DNA from: CAZVPF01 sp964628195 | GTDB taxonomy: Bacteria > Planctomycetota > Phycisphaerae > Sedimentisphaerales > Anaerohalosphaeraceae | DNA length: 64,000 bases | Direction of reading: 5' to 3' | Assembly (NCBI GenBank): GCA_964628195.1 | Contig: CAZVPF010000014.1 | Span: 13,123 to 77,122 of the forward strand | Shown here: one piece after another, positions 43,556-51,808 of the stretch | Layout of the letters: each line of letters opens with the position of its first letter | Position numbering within the stretch: position 1 is the first letter of the stretch | Notes under the pieces: model-generated | The model's database searches: none | What the model saw: the letters and a program-made list of their open reading frames with translations, nothing else | What the model was told of the DNA's origin: nothing | Made by a program: the position numbers and the translations under genes

Positions 43556-45360
43556 TTCAACTTCTTGTCTAACTGTGATATGAGCCTGAGAATCTCTTTT
43601 TCCTTATCTGTTGAAAAACGGAACGCAGCGGGGCTGTACTCCGCGGCCTCGGTCTGCTCCATGATCAGCCGATAAGCGTCTGCAATTTCATGGTCACCCG
43701 TTTCTTCGGCAATTATGTCGCGGCAGTCGATTGCCGTTAGCGAGCCCTGCGGTTTGTCAAACTTGTCCGCAACATAATTTTTGAGTGCAGCGAGCACGTG
43801 CTGCGAAGGCTTTTCCGCGGCTTTTGCCTGTTTTACGGCATTTGCGGCTTTTGACCTTGCCGACCTTCTCCTTGCGGCGGCCTTTTGCTGCGGGCTTGTG
43901 GACATCGCCGTTTTTGCAGCCGCGCTTCCTGTAAGAACTAAAAGCGGTACCGCGTAAAGAAAGATGAATACCGGGCCTTTCGCCGCCGCTAAGGGTGTAA
44001 AACGCTGATTTACAAGTGCATCGGTCGAAGTATAATTCGCCGATATTCCCTCGCGCACAGCCTCTATCTGCCTGGCTGTTCGGGCCTCCCCCGTGCCTTC
44101 AATATCTGCGCCGGTAACCACTCTTGTTTCGGATACATTCAGCGGCACGGGGTCCGAGTAAACAGTGACGTATTTGCCCTTGTCGGCGTCGAAGAAGCTC
44201 AGCGGTATCTTCGGAACCTCTTTGACTTCGGGGCTGGTCGGCCGGATGGTCTGGGTGAATATTTTTTCGCCAGCCTTTACCTCGCCGTCCGCACGTTCTT
44301 CGGGTATCTTGAAACCCTCGGCCATCTGCTGTATGCTCTCGAGGTCTGGCCAGCGAACGGGGGCGAGATAGCGGCTGCCGCTTACGCGTATAGTCAGTGT
44401 TATCGGGTCGCCGACTTTTACATCCGTGGGTGAGGCCTGGGCTTTTATGTCGTAGTTGCCTATGAGGCCGTAAAAATCTTTCGGCCTTTCCTGTTCGGGC
44501 AGGGGCAATACTTCAATTTTGATCGGCTCGGAGCGCGATGCGAATCGCTGGAACTCGTAACTCGATCCGAAAAAACCGTCGAAGAATCCATCTCTGCTGC
44601 GTTGTTTTTTGCCGACGGCTATGTCCGCCGAGACTGTGGCCGGGGATAGCTCGAAAGTGCCGGGCTGGGTTGGTATTACCACTTTTACGAGCTCAACTTT
44701 TACACAATCGATGTTGTTGTGCATAACCTGCTGCTGAGATACCGGCTGTTGAGTGCCGTTTACAGGCAGTGCGATTTCCCGTGTTTGGCCGGGCTCGTCG
44801 ATGTCGTCGATTTCATAAGTGTCGCTGGTAAAAAACGGCACGGTGATGTTGATGTTGTTTATCTGCCTTGCGCGGACGATGTCGGTCCAAATGTAGAAGC
44901 TCAGCGTGTAGACCAAAGGCTGGCCGAGATAGCACTTTCGTTCGGAAATCTTTGTTTCGACCTCAAGCTGCTTTGTCTCGCCGGGCTTTACGACGGATAT
45001 TGTGACGGGGTTTGTTTGGTAGAGTTTGCCTTGAACTTTGACTTTCAAGGCGGGGATGTTGTATTCGCCCTGCTGCGGCGCGGTAAGTTCGTAGGTGAGT
45101 ATTTTGAAGCTGGCCGTCCTGCCGTTTGTCATAGTGGTTCGAGTTTGCACGGCCGGGCCCGTGGGGTTGTATATCTGGAGAGGATCGGTATCTACGCTTT
45201 GCGGTTCGCCGTTGGCGACTACGATGCTGTAATCGAACGGGCTGCCTGCGTAAATTGGTCGGGACTTGTCAACCTGCGTCTGGACCTGCACATTGGCGAG
45301 GACCTGGTTTGCAGCCAATGCAATCAAGCTCATGCTAATTATTGACAGCCAGTGCTTCAA
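43552..45360 (-). CDS. batD: BatD-like oxygen-tolerance protein
   Basis: A 602-residue protein with signal peptide (to about 22, ANQVLA), several Ig-like beta domains with the BatD motif VGDPITLTIRVSG and LGQPLVYTLSFY, a membrane helix near 455-475 (GPVFIFLYAVPLLVLTG) and a Lys/Ala-rich cytoplasmic tail with helical segments. It starts at TTG, with AAAGGG upstream inside batC, and directly follows the batC stop. BatD proteins are thought to present substrates or scaffold the VWA proteins BatA/B. The tail is longer than usual and reads like the DUF4129-type end (AALKNYVADKFDKPQG). Confidence 0.88.
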   Translation of the reverse strand: MKHWLSIISMSLIALAANQVLANVQVQTQVDKSRPIYAGSPFDYSIVVANGEPQSVDTDPLQIYNPTGPAVQTRTTMTNGRTASFKILTYELTAPQQGEYNIPALKVKVQGKLYQTNPVTISVVKPGETKQLEVETKISERKCYLGQPLVYTLSFYIWTDIVRARQINNINITVPFFTSDTYEIDDIDEPGQTREIALPVNGTQQPVSQQQVMHNNIDCVKVELVKVVIPTQPGTFELSPATVSADIAVGKKQRSRDGFFDGFFGSSYEFQRFASRSEPIKIEVLPLPEQERPKDFYGLIGNYDIKAQASPTDVKVGDPITLTIRVSGSRYLAPVRWPDLESIQQMAEGFKIPEERADGEVKAGEKIFTQTIRPTSPEVKEVPKIPLSFFDADKGKYVTVYSDPVPLNVSETRVVTGADIEGTGEARTARQIEAVREGISANYTSTDALVNQRFTPLAAAKGPVFIFLYAVPLLVLTGSAAAKTAMSTSPQQKAAARRRSARSKAANAVKQAKAAEKPSQHVLAALKNYVADKFDKPQGSLTAIDCRDIIAEETGDHEIADAYRLIMEQTEAAEYSPAAFRFSTDKEKEILRLISQLDKKLK

Positions 45361-46527
45361 CTACCAATCCCTTTCCACTTCTGCTTTACCGGGTATAAGT
45401 ATTTTTCGCTTTTCTTTGTTTTCCTGTTCCTTGTCGAGTATTTCCTCGGCAGTTGCCCGGGCGGCCTGTTCCTGCTGCTGCTGGTCGCCCTGTTTTTGCT
45501 GCTGCTGCTCAGATTGATTCGACTGTTCCTGCTGGTCCTGCTGCTGATTTTGGTTCTGTTGTCCCTGCTGATCCTGCGAATTTTCATTCTGCTGCTGGTC
45601 GTCCTGTTGTTGCTGGTTCTGCTGGTCTTTCAGGGCGTCGATGGCTTTTTGGATTTTTTCAACCGCATCGGACTGCTGTTCAGAAGCCTGGTCAAGATTT
45701 GAGTTTTCAATATTCTGCTCGGCCTTTTGCTGGCTTTGGGCTGCCTGGTGCATCTGTTCGGTTGCCTTTTTGAGTTTTTCGAGCATATCCTTCATCTGCT
45801 CGTTTTGCTGAGCCTGTGGTGCCTTTGCCATTTGCTCCTGCTGGTTTTGGGCGTTCTGCTTCATCTGCTCGAGTGTCTGCTTTGTCTGCTGGTTCAGTTC
45901 GTTTTGCTGCTGCTTAAGGTTTTCGTTGTCCTGCTGCTGCTGTTTCGCCGCATCCTGTGTTTGTTTATTAAGCTGCTGCTGTTTTTGCTTGAGTTTTTCA
46001 AGCTGCTCGCTGAGGTCGTTCTGCTTTTGCTGCTGCTCCAACATTTCTTTGAGCTTCTGGATTGTAAGGCGGGCAATTTCGATATTATTCGCAGAGGCTT
46101 CATACTCGGGTTTCAGTTCAGCGGCCTGTCGCCAGTTATCCACCGCTAACTCGAAATTTTCTATAGCGTTTTCCGGCTGCTGCTGCTGCTGTGACATACC
46201 CTGTTTGAAGTAACAGTTGCCGAGGTTGAATTTCGCCTTTGCCGCCAGTTCAGGGTCGGCGCTTTGAACGGCTGTTTTTTCATAGGCCTTTATCGCCACC
46301 TCAAGCTGGTTTTGACGATAAAGCGCGTTTGCCTTGTTATAAGCTGCTTCGGGTGTTTCCGGTTTTGCTTCAAGGGCCTGCTGGTACTTTTCGAGAGCCT
46401 GTGCGAACTCGCCTTGCCGGTATAGCTGGTTTCCCTCGCTCACCAAACCCTGGACAGAGCCGGCAAATGAAACTGCCGCGGCAAAGAGCAAACAGATATA
46501 ACTGATCCTAAACTTTTTTACGCTCAC
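45361..46527 (-). CDS. batC: BatC-like TPR protein with a long Gln-rich region
   Basis: A 388-residue exported protein. A signal peptide (to about 25) leads to TPR repeats between 28 and 165 (GNQLYRQGEFAQALEKYQQAL, AAYNKANALYRQNQLEVAIKAYEK). After that about 200 residues are dominated by Gln, Lys, Asn and Glu in coiled-coil-like runs (LKQKQQQLNKQTQD, QQDDQQQNENSQDQQ). The DNA here is CTG/TTG-rich on the plus strand, so the frame may vary in length among strains. It overlaps the end of batB by 20 bases. TPR plus low-complexity tail is known for BatC; the Gln run is longer than most I know. Confidence 0.85.
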   Translation of the reverse strand: MSVKKFRISYICLLFAAAVSFAGSVQGLVSEGNQLYRQGEFAQALEKYQQALEAKPETPEAAYNKANALYRQNQLEVAIKAYEKTAVQSADPELAAKAKFNLGNCYFKQGMSQQQQQPENAIENFELAVDNWRQAAELKPEYEASANNIEIARLTIQKLKEMLEQQQKQNDLSEQLEKLKQKQQQLNKQTQDAAKQQQQDNENLKQQQNELNQQTKQTLEQMKQNAQNQQEQMAKAPQAQQNEQMKDMLEKLKKATEQMHQAAQSQQKAEQNIENSNLDQASEQQSDAVEKIQKAIDALKDQQNQQQQDDQQQNENSQDQQGQQNQNQQQDQQEQSNQSEQQQQKQGDQQQQEQAARATAEEILDKEQENKEKRKILIPGKAEVERDW

Positions 46528-47521
46528 TTATAAACTCCTCGCTGACTATCAATATCAGCGCCAAAATAAGAAACACCTGAAACTTCTCATCATATTCGAG
46601 AACCTCTGCGGCTTCAAGCTCCCTTTTATCCGCCGATACCACAAGGTCCTCGTAAATCCTGCCCAGGTCGAATGTACCGGTCCGAACAGGTATATATGCC
46701 CCGCGCGGTGTGGCTGCGGCAACTTGACGCAGGGTTTTTTCGTCCAGCTTTGTCCAGACCTCCCTGCCGTCGTACTTTAAGAAAGACTTGCCGCCGTCCG
46801 GGCCGACGACAGGTATCCTTGCGCCCTGATCCGGGTCGCCGAGTCCGACAGCAATTATGCGAATGCCGGCGGCGCCTGCTTTTTTCGCGGCCTCGACAGG
46901 GAGGCTCTCGGCAAGGTCATCACAGTCGGTTATGAGGATAATGTCCTTGTACTGCCTGACCTGTTCGTCGAAAACCTCGTCGGATGCTTTTCGTATGGCG
47001 TCGCCGACGTTCGTGCCTCCTCGCGGGGCACTTTCGGTAGATATCTGCTCGAGCGCCATCCGCACAAATCCGTAATCGTGGGTGAGGGGGCACTTTACAG
47101 ATGCGCTGCCGGCAAAAGTAATTATGCCGATCCTGTCGCCGCGGATTTTTTCCATCAGATCGCCTATCGCAATTTTGGCCCTTTCCAGGCGGTTAGGACT
47201 GATGTCCTCGGCGAGCATGGACCTTGATGTATCGAGCAGCACAACGACATCACGGCCGGAGCGTTTAACCTCTCTCGGTTTCGGGTTCCAGCCGGGCCTT
47301 GTAAGGGCGAAAATTACAGATGCAAAGGCAAATACCAAAACCAGCGACTTGAAGACCTGTCTTGAAAGGCTGACAGAGCTGTTTATGACACCGAGCAACC
47401 TATCCTCGGCCAGTTTTGAGAGCATTTTTCGTTTTCGCCAGAAGCACCATGCCAAAACCGGCAGCACCGGCAGGACCAGCAAAAATAATGCGAAAAATGC
47501 GTCATAATTTCTAAACTGCAT
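46508..47521 (-). CDS. batB: BatB-like von Willebrand factor A protein
   Basis: A 337-residue membrane protein: helices at about 8-25 and 55-75, a VWA domain with the metal site VVVLLDTSRSMLAED (DxSxS), GIITFAGSA, ISTESAPRGGTNVGDAI and IILITDCDDL, then a last helix near 315-330. The VWA domain should face the periplasm and bind a protein partner through a divalent metal. It begins nine bases after batA. The acidic Asp of the third MIDAS position is in the 'TDCDD' motif. Confidence 0.92.
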   Translation of the reverse strand: MQFRNYDAFFALFLLVLPVLPVLAWCFWRKRKMLSKLAEDRLLGVINSSVSLSRQVFKSLVLVFAFASVIFALTRPGWNPKPREVKRSGRDVVVLLDTSRSMLAEDISPNRLERAKIAIGDLMEKIRGDRIGIITFAGSASVKCPLTHDYGFVRMALEQISTESAPRGGTNVGDAIRKASDEVFDEQVRQYKDIILITDCDDLAESLPVEAAKKAGAAGIRIIAVGLGDPDQGARIPVVGPDGGKSFLKYDGREVWTKLDEKTLRQVAAATPRGAYIPVRTGTFDLGRIYEDLVVSADKRELEAAEVLEYDEKFQVFLILALILIVSEEFISERKKV

Positions 47522-47530
47522 AGCACACCT

Positions 47531-48601
47531 CTAAGGTATCTTCCTGAATACGGTCGAACCTGCAATTATCTCAAACAGCAAAGCTGCCAGAGCGCCCCAC
47601 GCCCAGGGCATGAACTGCTCGGCATAGTCAACGTACTCGAAACTTTTGACATCGGTTTTTTCAAGCTCGTCTATTCGCTTGTAAATATCGCGAAGCTGCG
47701 AGGCGTTGTCGGCACGGGCATAGAAACCGCCTGTCTGATCGGCAATCGTTTTGAGCAATCTCTCATCCAGGTCCGGGGTGATCATACCGAATATGCCCCG
47801 CTGCCTGGCTGACGATCCTATGCCTATAGTGTAGATTTTTATGCCCCACTCGGCTGCCATTTTTGCAGCCTCTACCGGGTGGTATTGTCCTGCGTTATTC
47901 ACACCATCTGTTAGAAGTATCATCACCTTGCTTTTTATCACAAATTCCGGTTCGGCTGGTTCGTCTTTTGCGGTCGTTTTGCCTGCCTGAAGATTTTGCA
48001 TTTCCATAAGCTGGGTTTCGGCGGTTTTAAGCCTCGCAGCAGCCAGGGCAATGCCGTCGCCTATGGCTGTGCCGTCCTCAGCACGCAATCGCACCACCTG
48101 GGTATCCCTCAAGAAGTCCGTAATGATACTGCTGCCCCGAACAAGGGGGCATTGTGTATCGGCATATCGTGCGTAGGTCACAAGGCCGATCATATCGCCC
48201 TTACGCCCTTTATAATCCTTTCCGTCGCCCTCTATGAAATCGGCTGCCACTTCCTTCACCACCTCCAGGCGATTAACTTTCCTGCCCTGGTACAACATAG
48301 GTTCATCCATGCTGCCGGACCTGTCGACGACCATCATCATGGCAACGCCTTCGGTGGAGACCTGCTCCTTCCGCAATCCCTTTCTCGGACGGGCAATGGC
48401 GACCACCAGAAGAGCCACACAAACCAGCCTTGCAGTAAAAAGTACCGGTCTAAGCTTTACACGCCATGAAACCGGGCAGCCGGCGAATTTTTCGACACTG
48501 GAAAACTTTACGCCTGCACCGCGGCGACGGTTTCTAATATGCACCCACACGAGCACAGGCAGAACAATCAAAAGAAGCAATGCCCAGGGACTATGCAGCA
48601 T
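47531..48601 (-). CDS. batA: BatA-like von Willebrand factor A protein
   Basis: A 356-residue paralogue of the next gene, with the same order: helix at 5-22, helix near 55-75, VWA domain with MMVVDRSGSMDEP (DxSxS), GLVTYARYAD, DGTAIGDGIALA and MILLTDGVNNAG, and a C-terminal helix (near 330-350). Its ATG shares one base with the stop of the upstream lipoprotein gene (TGATG). A loop of about 25 residues rich in Lys, Glu and Thr around 190-215 is not found in the paralogue. Confidence 0.92.
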   Translation of the reverse strand: MLHSPWALLLLIVLPVLVWVHIRNRRRGAGVKFSSVEKFAGCPVSWRVKLRPVLFTARLVCVALLVVAIARPRKGLRKEQVSTEGVAMMMVVDRSGSMDEPMLYQGRKVNRLEVVKEVAADFIEGDGKDYKGRKGDMIGLVTYARYADTQCPLVRGSSIITDFLRDTQVVRLRAEDGTAIGDGIALAAARLKTAETQLMEMQNLQAGKTTAKDEPAEPEFVIKSKVMILLTDGVNNAGQYHPVEAAKMAAEWGIKIYTIGIGSSARQRGIFGMITPDLDERLLKTIADQTGGFYARADNASQLRDIYKRIDELEKTDVKSFEYVDYAEQFMPWAWGALAALLFEIIAGSTVFRKIP

Positions 48602-49647
48602 CAGAGCGCCTCCTTTTGATCCCCGCCTTGATCGGTTACATCTACAACATGCTCGGGGGACTTGGTTTTATCAACAAACCGCTCGGCCATATTCAGCGAC
48701 TCGTTGATCTGTTCGCCGCTTGGCTGATAGCGTGCGAATTTCACGAGATCGCAGTGTTCAAGAAATTTCGCAAGCTGCTGTTTATATTCGAGAGGGAGGT
48801 CGTCTGAATTCTTTAATTGCTCAAGAAACTCTTCCGTCGTCTGCTCGGGTGCCCGCAACTGGAAACGATTCTCTATATACCGCCGCAGGCAGCCGCTCAG
48901 CTTTTCGTAAAACTCTTTAACCCGGCCCTGCTCGACGAGCTTTTCTTTGGCGATCGCCCTGAGCATGTCATAAGCTATATCGTGGGCGGGCCTGTATACA
49001 CGTTTAACAGCGGTTTTTCGTCTCGGCCGATTTGCGTAAAGAAGCACAGCCGCTGCGATTACGACAACCGCGATGCCGCCGCCAACCCACCACCATTTAA
49101 GATCAGTCCTGACTTCAACGACATCCTCTATTTCGGCTATGGCAAGGTTGTTAGGGTCAGCGGGTAATATCGTCCCAACTTCAATATATACCGGCTCGGT
49201 GGTAACCGTCCCGCTTTTGCCCTGTCCCTCAAACTCAAAGTCCAGTTCACCAATACCGCACTGACCCATTTGCAAAGGCTCAAGGCGGTATCGTTTGGTT
49301 TTTATTACAATGTCGCCGTCGCCCAACTTCTCGGACAACTCGTCGCTTTGCCATACCTCGAATTTATCCAGATTTTCCGCCAGGTCCGGGAAGCTGACCT
49401 CATTGCCCTGAGGCGCCTCACTTTCAAGTTCAAGGAGCAGCAACTGCGAAAGCGTCATGCTTTCCTTGTCGACGCGAAGACGCACCGTTACAGGTCCCTG
49501 CGGATATTTCCTCTCTATCGCATAGCCGCCGCCAACTGCAACAGCCCCGTCGCTGTCCTTTTTGCAACCGGCAAGGCCCAAGGTCATCATCAATGCAGCA
49601 AAAACATATAACGAAGCTTTTTTCAAATTGTTCCGCTTTTCACACAT
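48601..49647 (-). CDS. Lipoprotein of the Bat operon (DUF4381/BatD-like)
   Basis: A 348-residue protein with a lipobox (LGLAGCKK, Cys near 28), an extracytoplasmic beta domain (PVTVRLRVDKESMTLSQ, YIEVGTILPAD), a membrane helix (about 188-208) and a helical cytoplasmic end with KEFYEKLSGCLRRYIENRF and TTEEFLEQL, which resembles the DUF4381 or BatD tail. A lipid-anchored N-terminus combined with a later membrane helix is unusual, so the lipobox may be accidental. The position between DUF58 and batA is where such proteins usually occur. It begins four bases after the DUF58 gene. Confidence 0.8.
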   Translation of the reverse strand: MCEKRNNLKKASLYVFAALMMTLGLAGCKKDSDGAVAVGGGYAIERKYPQGPVTVRLRVDKESMTLSQLLLLELESEAPQGNEVSFPDLAENLDKFEVWQSDELSEKLGDGDIVIKTKRYRLEPLQMGQCGIGELDFEFEGQGKSGTVTTEPVYIEVGTILPADPNNLAIAEIEDVVEVRTDLKWWWVGGGIAVVVIAAAVLLYANRPRRKTAVKRVYRPAHDIAYDMLRAIAKEKLVEQGRVKEFYEKLSGCLRRYIENRFQLRAPEQTTEEFLEQLKNSDDLPLEYKQQLAKFLEHCDLVKFARYQPSGEQINESLNMAERFVDKTKSPEHVVDVTDQGGDQKEAL

Positions 49648-49651
49648 AAAA

Positions 49652-50527
49652 CTAAGCTCTCCTGTGACGCATGTGGAAAAACTTTACAAGATCATTGATA
49701 TACGGCCTGTCGGTGTCCACCGATATGCAGTCGACGTCGCTTGAGCGGAGTATCTGCCTGAGCTTTGCCTCGCGCCGTGCATTTTCGGCTTCGTACAACT
49801 TCCTGAATGCCCTGCTTGATGAATCAATAAGCCTCCTGTGCCCTGTCTCGGCATCGTGCACCTCGACAAGCCCCACCCCGGGAAGCGAAACTTCCACAGG
49901 GTCTTTAACGTGAGCGGCGATGATATCGTGACGCTTGTTTACAAGAGAAAGCTTGTAAGAAAAATCATCCGAGATGAAGTCTGAAACAAGGAACACCGTC
50001 GCCCTTTTTTTAGTCACCTTTGCAAGGTAGTCCAGGGCCTGAGGTATATCGGTGCGGCGATTATGTATCCTGAAACATAAAAGCTCTCTTATCAACCGGA
50101 GCACGTGGCTGGTGCCTTTTTTCGGCGGGATGTACATTTCTATCCTGTCAGTGAATATAATCAGCCCCACCTTGTCATTGTTGCGGATTGCGGCAAAAGC
50201 GAGCACCGCGCAAAACTCGGCGGCAACTTCGTTTTTTACCCTGCCCCTTGTTCCGAAATCGCCAGAGCCGCTCATGTCGACCAGCAGCATAACGGTCATC
50301 TCGCGTTCTTCGACAAATCGTTTTATAAAAGGTTTGCCGGCGCGGGCAGTTACGTTCCAGTCAATGGTCCGAACGTCGTCACCGGGCATATACTCCCGCA
50401 CCTCCTCAAACTGCATACCCCGGCCTTTGAACACACTTTCATACTGCCCGGCAAAACTGGCGTTGACCATCCGGGAAGTATATATCTGGATTTGCCTTAT
50501 CTTACTGACAAGTTCAGCAGAGAGCAT
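49652..50527 (-). CDS. DUF58 domain protein (VWA-like) of the MoxR-Bat system
   Basis: A 291-residue soluble protein. FKGRGMQFEEVREYMPGDDVRTIDWNVTAR, seen as GRGMQFEEVREYMPGDD and RTIDWN, is the DUF58 hallmark. The following VWA-like fold has VMLLVDMSGSGDFG with DxSxS, and VFLVSDFISDD. Proteins of this family work with MoxR ATPases, probably as adaptors or substrates. moxR ends 21 bases upstream of its ATG. No transmembrane segment is present. Confidence 0.92.
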   Translation of the reverse strand: MLSAELVSKIRQIQIYTSRMVNASFAGQYESVFKGRGMQFEEVREYMPGDDVRTIDWNVTARAGKPFIKRFVEEREMTVMLLVDMSGSGDFGTRGRVKNEVAAEFCAVLAFAAIRNNDKVGLIIFTDRIEMYIPPKKGTSHVLRLIRELLCFRIHNRRTDIPQALDYLAKVTKKRATVFLVSDFISDDFSYKLSLVNKRHDIIAAHVKDPVEVSLPGVGLVEVHDAETGHRRLIDSSSRAFRKLYEAENARREAKLRQILRSSDVDCISVDTDRPYINDLVKFFHMRHRRA

Positions 50528-50548
50528 AATAACCTTTCTGTGAACAGA

Positions 50549-51538
50549 TTAGGGAACTTCTATGTTGTCAAAAATGGTCCTTATCACATCTTCGCTGGTC
50601 TTGTCCTCGGCTTCGGCTTCGTAGCTGACCAGCACGCGGTGCCTGAGCACGTCGGTGCCGATAGACTTGACATCCTGGGGGGTTACGTAACCCCGCCCGT
50701 TTATGAAGGCCATCGACTTGGCCGCCAAGGCGAGGTATATTGACGCCCTGGGGGAAGCCCCGAAGTTGATAAGGTCCTTTATTTTCAGGCCGTATTTCTC
50801 AGGCTGTCTTGTGGCACAAACAATGTCAACAATATAGTCTTTTATTTTGTCATCGATATAGATGTCGTCAATTACCTTGCGGACCTCGATAATATCCTCT
50901 GGGGAAATAACTTCCCGGATATCGAAACTGGTCCTGGTCGCCGCCATTCGGTCCAGTATCGCCCGTTCGTCCTGTTTTGTCGGGTAGTCTATCTTTATCT
51001 TGAGCATAAACCTGTCAAGCTGTGCTTCCGGCAGCGGGTATGTTCCTTCCTGCTCAATCGGGTTCTGGGTGGCGAGAACGAGAAACGGCTGGGGCACTGC
51101 AAATGTCTCGTCGCCGATAGTGACCTGCCTTTCCTGCATGGCCTCGAGAAGAGCACTTTGCACCTTGGCCGGGGCACGGTTGATCTCATCGGCGAGAATG
51201 ATATTCGCAAATATGGGCCCCTTGCGGACATAAAACTCGCCGTCTGACTGCCTGTATATCTGGGTTCCGGTCAGGTCCGCGGGCAGCAGGTCCGGGGTGA
51301 ACTGTATCCTGTGAAACTGCGCCTGTATGGCCCTGGCAAGGACTGTTACGGCTGTAGTCTTGGCCAGGCCCGGCACGCCCTCGATAAGGATATGCCCGTT
51401 GCACAATATCGCCGCAAGCATCCTCTCGAGCATGTATCGCTGGCCTATAATGACCTTATCGAACTCGTTTAAGAGCAGGCGAATGAATGAGCTTTTCTCT
51501 TCCACTATCTTGCCTATCTGGGTGATGTCCGTCGCCAT
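50549..51538 (-). CDS. moxR: MoxR family AAA+ ATPase
   Basis: A 329-residue AAA+ protein, first gene of the operon. Walker A is GVPGLAKTT (54-62), Walker B ILADEINRAP, sensor 1 LATQNPIEQEGTY, and the C-terminal lid follows with ASPRASIYL. MoxR proteins act as chaperone-like ATPases with VWA partners, here encoded just downstream. AAAGGTG eight bases before the ATG at 51538 favours that start over one nine codons upstream. A perfect 9-base palindrome lies 53-84 bases before it. Confidence 0.94.
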   Translation of the reverse strand: MATDITQIGKIVEEKSSFIRLLLNEFDKVIIGQRYMLERMLAAILCNGHILIEGVPGLAKTTAVTVLARAIQAQFHRIQFTPDLLPADLTGTQIYRQSDGEFYVRKGPIFANIILADEINRAPAKVQSALLEAMQERQVTIGDETFAVPQPFLVLATQNPIEQEGTYPLPEAQLDRFMLKIKIDYPTKQDERAILDRMAATRTSFDIREVISPEDIIEVRKVIDDIYIDDKIKDYIVDIVCATRQPEKYGLKIKDLINFGASPRASIYLALAAKSMAFINGRGYVTPQDVKSIGTDVLRHRVLVSYEAEAEDKTSEDVIRTIFDNIEVP

Positions 51539-51590
51539 AATAACTGCACCTTTACTAAATGCCATATCCGGAAATTTTTAAAACGCCGCC

Positions 51591-51622
51591 TTAAAACCAC
51601 ATATAATCGCGACTGGTTTTAA
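51591..51622. promoter_or_regulatory. Palindrome upstream of the moxR-bat operon
   Basis: TTAAAACCA, 14 bases, TGGTTTTAA: perfect 9-base arms. The gap contains TATAAT (plus strand) or ATTATA (minus). The rest of 51539-51808 shows no gene. It could be an operator over the operon promoter. Confidence 0.45.
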
Positions 51623-51808
51623 TAAGCAAAATTACGAAAAAGTCGCATAAAGGTTCAAATTATGGGATTTTTTGTTGGAAAATCAAGTATTTTTCAGGCA
51701 TTTCGGATAAGCATCTTACCAGGCAACAATTCTGGCACACAGTAGATGGATATACCAGGGCTGCTTCGGGGGCATAAAATACACCTTCAAGGCAGGGGTT
51801 GGTCGATC

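Noticed and set aside
45400..46230. Simple-sequence repeat or CRISPR-like array
   Set aside because: The repetitive CTG/TTG DNA is the coding sequence of the Gln-rich BatC tail; there are no spaced identical repeats.
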